From NCBI GenBank assembly GCA_021527695.1, contig JAKFAO010000002.1:1922501-1986500 (forward strand): a stretch of DNA of 64,000 bases. Direction: 5' to 3'. Shown one piece after another: positions 44,456-52,793 of the stretch; position 1 is the stretch's first letter; every line of letters starts with the position of its first letter. Under the pieces are notes generated by a model, which saw nothing but the letters and a program-made list of their open reading frames with translations, had not been told where the DNA came from and did no database searches. Origin of the DNA: Naematelia aurantialba. Its lineage: Eukaryota; Basidiomycota; Tremellomycetes; Tremellales; Naemateliaceae. The translations under genes were made by a program, and so were the position numbers.

Positions 44456-45176
44456 ATTTGAGAGTGAACGCGGTGGCGTTGGCGTTGGCGTTGAAGCTGT
44501 AACGAAAGTGACGCTGCTACGAGGTACTCGAGCACAGTGGGGCAGCTACTCGATGAGACAGGGCAAACGCGGCGTCCCAGGCCAACAAGAGTAGGAGGAA
44601 TGTTACTCGACTCTCTGTATTGGTCGAGAGAGGAGGATGACGGTCGAGAAGATGAAGGAAAGAGAGAAATGACGGTATGCATCTATATCTATATATCGCG
44701 ACTTTCCACCCATGTTCCCATTGCAGATCCACGATTCGCGGACCACTTTTTGGGGGAAGTTGTCGCGTGGCAAAGATCCGTTTGAAACGAGGACCCTGAA
44801 TGGGCCAGCCAGGGGTATCGGCAGATTGTATGCCACGTGCCGTCGAGCACGAGTTTGATAACAGAAGGGAAGTGTGGCATGAATGCCACATCATGCCCTT
44901 GTTGCCCCGCAGAACTGCTTTTTGGCAGAATGAGGAGATTTTGCTTCTCATCTTGTCAATGTCCATGGCCCCACGTGCGACCCTCACGTAATTGGCCTCC
45001 CCAGGCGATCGTAATTCCGCCAGGGCAGACCATGGGTCAAGCGTGGGGGATATCAATTATTTGGCCCTTCCGCTAGTCGGCTACAAGGGACAGCCGGAAT
45101 CATCCATGCCAGTGACTGTTGTAGCTGTCGACGAGTACTCGTCCACCTTGAGAACACCGCAAGATCGGGATGTAGG
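44456..45176. promoter_or_regulatory. Divergent promoter between OLE1 and acyl-CoA dehydrogenase
   Basis: 721 bp separate the two ATGs. A TATA-like stretch, TATATAGATATAG on the minus strand, lies at about 44683-44697, some 230 bp upstream of the OLE1 ATG. Near 45078-45096 there is a CGG-N13-CCG pair, two bases short of the N15-18 spacing of the yeast oleate response element. I found no CCGAGG/CCTCGG box of the kind used by filamentous-fungal fatty-acid regulators. Confidence 0.45.
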
Positions 45177-47245
45177 ATGAGTAAGAAGCGTGTCCTCGAG
45201 TACATTTCCGATGGGACGTGGGATCTTGTACGTCCGACCGGGAAACGGCGGAGCGCCGTGCCGCCGTGCTAGCTTGCTGGCATGCTGACCACGCCAGGTT
45301 GAACCGCTGTTCTCTGATCGCGGCAAAGATGTTTTGGATCGCTTGATCGTCTTCCTCGAGGTGGGTTTACAAAAGAGAACAAGCTCCTATGTCTTCAGGC
45401 AGTCGAATCAAAATTGAGAGGCGAGTGTGCGAGAAGCTGATGGTGTTATAGGACGAGATCCTCCCCTCTGAAAGGGAATTCCACGCGCAAATCTCCTCGG
45501 ATCCACAGCAAAGATGGAAGAGCGTGCCTCCCATCCTCGGGACGCTCAAGGAACGTGCAAAGAGCCTGGGGCTGTGGAATTTGTGGCTTAGTGGAGGGGA
45601 ATTTCAGTATCTCGCTCAAGGGGGTGGTGGCGGTCTGACCAACCTTGAAGTATGCGCCTTCTCCCTCCCTGCCTGTCTCTCCTCCCACCTTCCTTCTTTC
45701 TTTCCTTCGTTGCCCCGAAGGGCTAAGATTGTAGCCAAAGCGGCTGACCTGTGTTACCAGTACGCCGTGATGGCGGAAATCATGGGTCATAGCGTGGTCC
45801 TGTACCCCCAAGTCACCAATTGTTCCGCCCCCGATACGGGCAATATGGAAGTCCTGGCACGCTTCGGGACAGATGCTCAGAAAGGACGCTACTTGAAACC
45901 GCTCTTAGACGGTGAAATACGGAGCAGCTTTGCCATGACAGAGTATGGGGGCAAGTGTTTCCAGACATTAGCGGAGGTGTTGGCTAATCCGGTCTAGTCG
46001 CTTCCTCTGATGCTACAAATTTGAAGAACACTACTGCTACGAGGGAGAAGGACGAGCTGATCGTTAATGGACATAAATGGGTGCGTCGTGTCGTCCCACA
46101 AGACCTGGTTGTTCAAGAGGCTTTCTCGCTGACATAGGTGCTTCTCTTCTCCTCATCACCCCCCCGTGGATTGATGTTCCATGCTTCCTGAATATCGGAT
46201 CAAATGTAGTGGATATCAGGCGCCGGCGACCCGAGGAATGCCATACACATTGTGCTAGCCCTGACCGATCCACACAATTCATCACCATACAGTCGGCATT
46301 CCCTTGTCCTTGTTGATCCGCGACAGAAAGGTGTCAAGGTCGTCCGCCCGATGATGGTGTACGGGTACGATGATGCGCCAGAAGGTCACTGTGAAGTCAA
46401 GTATGAAAACGTGAGGATCGGGGTCAGTGACGGAGTGGTCGGTGGCCGGGCCGGGCTGGGTCGCGGATTCGAGGTCAGCCAGTGTTTCTGTGCCACTTCA
46501 CCCTTGACCATGAATCATTTGGCGGTCAACTGAATTTAGTAGATGCTGCAAGCACGTCTGGGTCCAGGCAGACTGCATCACTGCATGCGAGCAGTAGGGG
46601 TGGCGTCCCGCGCATTATCACTTGTCTTGTTACGTGCTACCGATTCGGCCCGGAAGACGTTTGGCAAACAACTGAGAGAGCATGGAACAGTACTTGCCGA
46701 CGTTGCGAGGTCAAGGGCAGAGATCGATCAGGCGAGGCTTCTTGTTCTCGCAGCTGCGAGGCGGATTGATGTCGTGGGTGCAAAAGGGGCGTTGAAGGAG
46801 ATTGGGATCGCAAAGGTCAGTCCTGGGAATCCCGAGTTCGCTTGCATGTCCTGGAGACGAAAGAGGAGATGCGGGTCTAACAGCTCCAGTTCATGGTGCC
46901 TGCCATGGCGTTGCGGGTAGTCGATCGGGCGATTCAAGTTCATGGCGCCGAAGGGATTTCGCAGGACCAACCCCTCGCAGCGATGTATGCAAGTCTGCGC
47001 ACGCTACGATTCGCGGATGTAAGTCTACCTTCACAGAGTTGTGAAGGAGCCCCCTGCCAACAGACTCCTGTAGGCCCCTCTGTGGGATGCCATTTGTGGG
47101 GGTACGAGATGGGGCTGACTGGATGTAGGGGCCGGACGAGGTGCATGTGCAGCAGATCGGCAAGCGGGAGATGAGAGCTGTTGATGGTCTCCGCGCCAGA
47201 GACAAGAAAATCAAGGACAGGGAAGGTGCACAGGCAAAGCTCTGA
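45177..47245 (+). CDS. Acyl-CoA dehydrogenase (ACAD10/11-like)
   Basis: A FAD enzyme that makes the trans-2 double bond in the first step of beta-oxidation. Exon 1 (45177-45227) reads [17 protein letters not shown] and joins 45298 ([20 protein letters not shown], to 45360) and 45452 ([20 protein letters not shown]). Then come [35 protein letters not shown] and [13 protein letters not shown] (near 45930), the FAD/substrate-binding region. [10 protein letters not shown] and IVNGHKW follow after an intron. [19 protein letters not shown] and [19 protein letters not shown] precede the C-terminal helices [20 protein letters not shown] and [20 protein letters not shown] (near 46940). The gene ends [14 protein letters not shown], stop 47243-47245. 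This is the fungal ACAD10/11-like, probably peroxisomal or mitochondrial, class; no clear targeting peptide, and the last residues AKL form a canonical-like PTS1 tripeptide, favouring peroxisomes. Confidence 0.9.
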
Positions 47246-47621
47246 AGCTGTACGGCGACGGGAGGTCAATTAGCACCGGCAATGGAGCTCCTCGGTATGG
47301 TGATGCGGAGCCTGAGGTCTTGGCTTTCTCATTGCATATGGCGAGAAGCGCATGTTGAATCAGTAACATGTATTCTCCATCCTCGTGTGAAAGACGAAAG
47401 GGAGTAGCGGCGCAGTCATCCTTTCGCACCTGCACGGTCCATCTAAACTTTTAGGCTGCACTCGAGCGCTTGGACAGATACGAACGCGACGACCTGCACA
47501 ACTTTCTGGCTAGACGTGGCAGAACAGACGCAAGAGGTTCGAGTTTCAAAGGTGATTGCTCAGGCAGGCAATCGCTCTCAGGGATCGAAGTAACGACGTG
47601 GATACTGACGCTGGACAGGCG
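47246..47621. other. Spacer between acyl-CoA dehydrogenase and the Myb-like gene
   Basis: About 376 bases with the dehydrogenase 3' end and the Myb-like gene promoter. No other feature was recognised. Confidence 0.5.
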
Positions 47622-48099
47622 ATGGCACCGATCCGTAACCGAGGGCATGCCCAAGTCAAATCCAAGACGAACAGCACCAGCTCAGATACCAAGCCTAGCA
47701 CCAGCGCCCGTGATGGTCTCAAAGCCGGTACGGGCTCCGGCGACGCAGGTACAGGTGGGAATGGGAGTGCCGGCGTCGGTGTCGGTGTCGGGGTCGGTGC
47801 CGGCGCAGGAGCTGGGGCTGGGGCAGGATGGACCAAAGAGCAGAAATTGCTGCTGTTCCAGCACGTTGTGAACCACGGCCAGACGGGGTGGCACGATGCC
47901 GTCCCTGGTAAGACTGCGAAACTGAGTGCCGAGCAGTGGAAGTGGGTCTCGCGTTCTCCTTTCCTCCATCCCCTTTGCTCTCCGTTTCCCCGTCGGGTCC
48001 AGCCTCACTCGCTCGTCAACCTTGCCAGAGGGGACCGCAGCTGACGCCTTGATGTGCAGAAAGACCCTCTTGCCGTACATACTCCGGACAAGCTTCTAG
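47622..48099 (+). CDS. Small Myb/SANT-like DNA-binding protein
   Basis: Two exons, 47622-47941 and 48060-48099 (320 + 40 nt), encode 119 residues in frame. The N-terminal half is Ser/Thr/Lys-rich and disordered (KSKTNSTSSDTKPSTSA), then a Gly-Val and Gly-Ala dipeptide tract leads into one Myb/SANT-like domain: WTKEQKLLLFQHVVNHGQ, GWHDAVPGKTAKLSAEQWKK and TLLPYILRTSF at the C-terminus. The spaced Trp residues and the AEQWKK turn fit a single Myb repeat, as in many small basidiomycete Myb-like proteins. It is presumably nuclear and DNA-binding, but its target is unknown. It follows the acyl-CoA dehydrogenase on the same strand. Confidence 0.72.
47772..47828 (+). repeat. Hexanucleotide coding repeat (Gly-Val)n(Gly-Ala)n
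   Basis: Tandem GGTGTC-type and GGAGCT/GGGGCT-type hexamers encode alternating Gly-Val then Gly-Ala, just before the Myb-like domain. Confidence 0.85.
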
Positions 48100-48341
48100 G
48101 CCGCTCCAAGATCTTCCCTTCTAAACTCCCTGCTTAGTCCTGAAACAATCTCTACTCTATATCTTACGCCTGAGAATGCTGAGTCTGTATCCAGAAAGAA
48201 ACGTCAAGATGCAGGCTGCCATGTTGCATGCGACATTTTGGTATCCTCATTACGGCGCCCTCGTTCTTCCGCGCTGACCCCCGATATTGGACCTTTGCCA
48301 TCTAGACCCTTGACCAACCATGCCCAGGTCTTTCTCCTGCC
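48100..48341. other. Convergent spacer, no gene seen
   Basis: Short gap of 242 bases between the stops of the Myb-like gene and the membrane protein gene. Nothing distinctive. Confidence 0.5.
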
Positions 48342-49408
48342 CTACGCCGCCTTGACCTTCTTGCCTCGTCGCTTGCCGAGGCCAAACGCCTCTATCCACA
48401 GGGCTCTGGAGCTGCCGAGATTGTAGACCACCCTCGCGATAAACACCAGGGAGAGAAAGACCATGCAAGCTGCTTCTGCGTCTTGTTCGTTCAGCCTTAG
48501 TCCTGACCCCCACGGCCATCCGTTGACCGGCCCCACGAGGCTTAGGAACAGGAGTGGAACAGCCACAGGCGCCCAGGTATCGACGTACGCCCATCCACCT
48601 GGTCGGAGCTCAAGCGGCGTCGAGAGCCGCGGGGCGGGGGAGAACCAGTTGGTAGCGCTGAACACTAGGGATGCGAATGGCACGGCCAGGATGAGGGGCA
48701 CGAGCAGGAGGGTCGTAGGCGTCGCAGGGAGGGAGAGGGAGCTCGACGACGGGTGGAGGAGGGGGATGATGGAGAAGCGGGTGAGGAGGAGGACACGACC
48801 GATCGCGTCGGGGACGGCTAGGAGAAGTTCAACTGGCAGGGTAGGCCGTGAGGGGAGTAATGAGCGCAGTGGGGTCCGCGTAAAGAGCGTATCTGCATTG
48901 TTTAGCGAGTGCTACAAAGGGTCGACAAGATAATAGAGATTAAAAAAGAGAAAGAGCAAAGAGAAAGAGGAAGAGAGAAAGGAGAAAGAGCAAAGAGAAG
49001 AGTAGGGACAAGACAAGAAGAGCGAGAGGCTTACGAGCGGTGCAGAAAAGAAGTCCTAGTTTGGGACTGACGAGCCACGAAGGCGTCTGTCCTGTGCACA
49101 TGCCTTTGCTGTATCAGCACACCTACTCCATCCGCCTGAACCGGCGCCCACTGCTACGTACACAGAAACGTCTCTCCCCCAAACAGGATTAAACACAACC
49201 CGAAGAGCTCCTGCAACAACGTCGCTCGCTGGCCCTTGGGATGTGTCGGGTCAAACACCCCCGATGCCATCCAGTTGATCACGCCAGGGACGCGGTAGGC
49301 ACCGAATAGGTCGACCAGAGGGAACGGCAGGTAGGGATGGACGGGTGTTGTCAGGTATGGCAGCGCAGAACGCATAGCGGTGACGGCGCCGACGGTGAGG
49401 TCTTGCAT
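48342..49408 (-). CDS. Uncharacterised multi-pass membrane protein
   Basis: Exon 1 starts at 49408 with MQDLTVGAVTAMRSALPYLT and continues FPLVDLFGAYRVPGVINWMA and LLQELFGLCLILFGGETFLC. Short exons read QTPSWLVSPKLGLLFCTA (near 49050), and a long last exon has PVELLLAVPDAIGRVLLLTR, TTLLLVPLILAVPFASLVFS, VAVPLLFLSLVGPVNG and EAACMVFLSLVFIARVVYNL, ending in a basic GLGKRRGKKVKAA tail with the stop at 48342-48344. I count about five hydrophobic segments and a basic C-terminus that may be cytosolic or an ER-retention-like dilysine region. I do not recognise the family by name. The NWMASGVFDPTHP segment looks like a conserved motif. A purine-rich tract fills one intron. Confidence 0.68.
48940..49010 (+). 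repeat. Purine-rich AAAGAGAAAGAGC-type tract in an intron
   Basis: Imperfect AAAGAG/AAAGAGC repeats, nearly pure A/G on the plus strand, lie in the second intron of the membrane protein gene (a polypyrimidine tract on its coding strand). Confidence 0.8.
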
Positions 49409-50421
49409 CGTGGTTCTTCCGGTCGATCCGGTCCACGCGCCGCGGGTGCTGGGGGGGGGGGGGGGTGGGGGGGGGGACTACACGTCCTTGCTCGTCAGCC
49501 TGTCGTTATTGTACGACGGCTATTGTAGAAGGCCCGTGAAGGGAGTGAATGGAGATGCAAGACTAAGACAGGGTTATCTTGGGGAGAGATTCACGTGGCA
49601 ATTTCCCCGTGAACAATCCGACCAAGATATCACGTAGAGAGGGACGGCGGTGGAAGCCGAAGTATTTTTCTGCCTTTCGGGCAAATGGCGACTGGGATTT
49701 TTCCTTCAGCGCTGTGGGACTGCTCGACGACATCCATCTGTATATGATCTTGATACTCTACTCCTCGTAATACCACGGCATGTCAAGGCAGAAATCGTAT
49801 CCGTTCTGGTGAGTGCGTGACGAAATCCAGTCAGATATGACGAGGAGGGATCGGCAGAACCTCCAGCGTCAGAGTCCCGTGACCACCCCCCCTTCCCAGT
49901 CTTTATCGCGATTACAAAAACAAAAATTTTGGGCTTGCTCCCTCTTTGGCTCGGTGGATTAGAGAATAGGAATAGCAGTCGCTGGGAATAGGAATAGGAA
50001 CCCAGCAGTGTGACCATGAGAATCAAGGCTGATTTGTGTTTTCCTTGCCCCTCCTTAGGTTGGGAGGTACGTCACATCCTCACGCACGTTCGATACCCCG
50101 CAGCTTGCATGCGCGCTTGGCGTCCACGCGTCTGAACAAAACCGATGCACAGAGAGCTTACCAAAGATGACTGCTTGCTCGGCTACTGACCTTGCCTCCT
50201 CCTTGCTTCCTGCTGCCGGTACTTCCCTGTCTCCCCCTACTCCTCTCTGCCCTTCCTCGTTGCTTCCTTCCCTCGTGCCCCCGCGTCTGTCACTCCTACC
50301 TCCTCCACTTCCACTCCCTCTCGTCGCCAACTCGACCGCACCGTGCCGCGACCTGTCCATCTGTCTCTACATCCTTGACATCCTCTATCCTCGACATGGG
50401 TGATCCCTCGGACGCGGACAT
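49409..50421. other. Divergent 1-kb intergenic region
   Basis: This region separates the starts of the membrane protein (-) and the DIC1-like carrier (+) and should hold both promoters. It has a long G run at 49451-49476, a GGAATAGGAATAG duplication near 49965-50005, and C/T-rich sequence towards the carrier. Small open frames here have no protein-like composition. I see no TATA box that I would defend. Confidence 0.5.
49451..49476 (+). repeat. Poly-G run (15 G, T, 10 G)
   Basis: A G15-T-G10 run lies 43 bp upstream of the membrane protein start codon, as C on the strand transcribed into its mRNA leader. Confidence 0.9.
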
Positions 50422-51829
50422 ATGAACCTCGCCCCGCCATACTCGACATTTGCGTATGCAGGCGCGGCGGCATCAAGTGCGTTTTCCTTCCTTCCCTCCT
50501 TCCTCCTTCCTTCTTCCTTCCTTCCTCCTTATTTCCTTCCTTCATTCCTTCCCGCGTCCTTCTTCTCCTCAGCTTCCCCCTTCCTTCTCAATGTCCAAAT
50601 GTCGCAGCCCAAGCTAACCTCATGTAGTGGCGGCATGCTGCACGCATCCATTAGATGTCATGCGAGTGTACGTGGTCTCCGTTCTAATTCGTTCTCCCAA
50701 TCGTTCACTCGCGGCAGAGCTCATACATCCCAGACGCATGCAGACGTCCACAACCAAAACCACATTCCTTCATGCCATTCGCACCGTGCTGTCGCAAAGT
50801 GGTATACGGGGCCTATATACCGGTCTTTCAGCGTCGATATTTCGGCAGATGACCTATAGTGTGACGCGGTTGGGAGCGTACGAGGCGCTAAAAACGAGCA
50901 TGGCAGGGGTAGGTGGGTATCGCTCTTGTTCTCTACTCGGATATCGTTATTCTGACTTGCTCAGGCAAGCGGAAATTATCGACTGGGGAGATGGTGGTCT
51001 GTGCAAGTGCTGCAGGCGCCCTAGGCGGTTTGGCTGGCAACCCAGCAGATATAATCTTAGTCCGGTGAGCTTCTTATCCGCTCCGATCCTTCAAAGTCAA
51101 TGGGAGCTAATATTCTGAAGAATGGTGGCGGATCCTACAAAGCCACTGGAGCAACAACTACACTACAGGAACGCTTTGCAGGGTGTCTACCGGATGACAA
51201 GAGATGAGGGCTTTGGGTCCTTGGCGCGTGGGCTGGCACCCAACACGGTGAGTTGACTTCGATTCCCTCAAATCCAGTCTAGCGGACACCTCTTCCTTCT
51301 CCTGCCTTTGTCGAACGATCACTGATCCTATGCATCTGGCTGACGCTATCATGCAGATTCGAGCGATCTTGATGAACGCCTCTCAACTGGTCTCGTACGA
51401 CTTCTTCAAGGATGCCCTTCTCGCCCACACTTCCATGACCAACGGCCTCCCGCTGCATTTCCTCTCGTCAGCAGCGGCGGGTACAGTAGCCACAACGATC
51501 TGCGCCCCCGCCGATGTCGTCAAATCCCGAGTGATGAATGCTGCGCCGGGCGGCGCGGGCCCCTTGGCCCTGCTTGGGGAGAGCTTGAAGAGGGAGGGAC
51601 CGAGATTCTTGTTCAAGGGGTGGTTGCCTGCGTGGAGTGAGTACCATTCTGCTATTGGGCGATGATTGCCTTCTCAGCCAAAACGAAAGACTGACTGGTG
51701 CCGATAGTCCGACTAACGCCTAATACGATCTGTATGTTCGTGTTCTTGGAGCAATTGCGAAAGGCGGTGGATTTCGTCCGCAGAGACACGGAGATCGCGG
51801 CAGCTGCAGCAGGCGCTGGCGCCAGTTGA
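50422..51829 (+). CDS. DIC1: Mitochondrial dicarboxylate-type carrier
   Basis: A six-helix inner-membrane carrier that exchanges dicarboxylates for phosphate. Exons 50422-50476, 50628-50667 and 50734 onward join in frame to read NLAPPYSTFAYAGAAASMAA, CTHPLDVMRVRMQTSTTKTT and LSQSGIRGLYTGLSASIFRQ. A later exon gives GKRKLSTGEMVVCASAAGAL and NPADIILVRMVADPTKP, then ILMNASQLVSYDFFKDALL, CAPADVVKSRVMNA and GPRFLFKGWLPAW. The three PX[DE]XX[KR]-type signatures are PLDVMR, PADIIL and PADVVK; the second lacks the basic last residue, as often in DIC. The last exon ends with IRLTPNTICMFVFLEQLRKA and an acidic/Ala tail, stop 51827-51829. Start at 50422 is the first ATG compatible with helix 1. The subfamily call rests on overall pattern and is less certain than the carrier call. 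Confidence 0.85.
50479..50566 (+). repeat. TTCC-type polypyrimidine microsatellite in carrier intron 1
   Basis: A C/T-only stretch dominated by TTCC/CTTCC units fills most of the first intron of the DIC1-like gene. Confidence 0.88.
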
Positions 51830-52793
51830 GTGGTGTAGTCGATCGGTCTTGTGGTCGCGATGTGTGGATCTTGTTTTCCGTTGGCAACACAGCAGTGACG
51901 CTGGTGGGAGAGCCGAGCAGTAGCATGGCAGGCATAGACAGAATAGATGAGGATAGATGAGGACACGCATGGCATTGACAATCTGTATCAAGTCTGCACA
52001 GCCTATGCACTTTCGTTTTGCATCAAGGAGCAAGTTATCTGCGAAGCTGTGCAGGCGACATCTTGGGCGGGAGAGCGCCTGCCAATCGGCAGGGCTGGTG
52101 CAGCGTGAACCTGGCCGCTGGGTGCCGCAATATCGTGAAACCCGTGGCCACCGAGCGTCTGGAATTGAGGCGGTACGTGCGCTCGAAGTGTTAGTGGCAA
52201 TAGTGGCGGAATCCTTTCAGCATTCTCGCTCTCGAAATGTAACATGTCCATGCCCGCGCTCCACCTCTCGATCCTTCCTGAAGCTTCAAGGGCATCACAC
52301 AAAGGGGGATGGGGCAAATGCGTGTAGTTCAGTGTGAGGGTGGAGGGGAGTGCAAATAATGAGAGCCGGTCGAAGCGGGGTGGGACATCACGCTTAGGGA
52401 CTGCAGCAAGGGTGTGGCGTGGCGCGGCGGCTCAAGGAGAGAGGGGAGAGGGAGCAGTTTGGGGATCCTTCCTGTGTTTTCTAGCCTATCTGAAAGGATC
52501 GAAACCCCCTTCGCGCCAGACATGTAATCGGACGTGCGAATGGGGAGGGGGTATATGAGTGAATCGGGCCGGGCGGTTCGCTTGCCACTTTCTACGACTT
52601 CTCACCACCACAACAACACAACACAACAACACGACAACACGACACAATACCATTGAAGGTCGACGTCACGTCACCACATACCAACAACAACCACATTACA
52701 CTTGATAGACGGCACCCGTTCGCACACGACACTCGCGAATCGAGCTCGACTGCCACAACTGCCGAGCCCTTTGCGCACGCTTCATGGCTATCA
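51830..52793. promoter_or_regulatory. Intergenic region and leader of the 563-residue orphan gene
   Basis: The stretch lies between the carrier stop and the orphan ATG. It has a TATA-like GGTATATGAG near 52549-52558, about 240 bp before the ATG. A CAA/ACA-rich stretch at about 52605-52650 looks like an unstructured 5' leader. From about 52653 the orphan frame is open without an in-frame ATG until 52794. No separate gene is supported. Confidence 0.5.

Noticed and set aside
45078..45096. Oleate response element between OLE1 and the acyl-CoA dehydrogenase
   Set aside because: The CGG/CCG pair has 13 bases between the triplets, short of the N15-18 spacing of the yeast element, which itself is an ascomycete site.
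47542..47836. Pro/Ala-Pro/Thr dipeptide frame on the minus strand
   Set aside because: Antisense of the Gly-Val/Gly-Ala codons of the Myb-like gene.
52653..52793. TTG at 52653 as the start codon of the first orphan
   Set aside because: Nuclear fungal genes normally start at ATG; the ATG at 52794 is preferred and the extension is listed only as a possibility.
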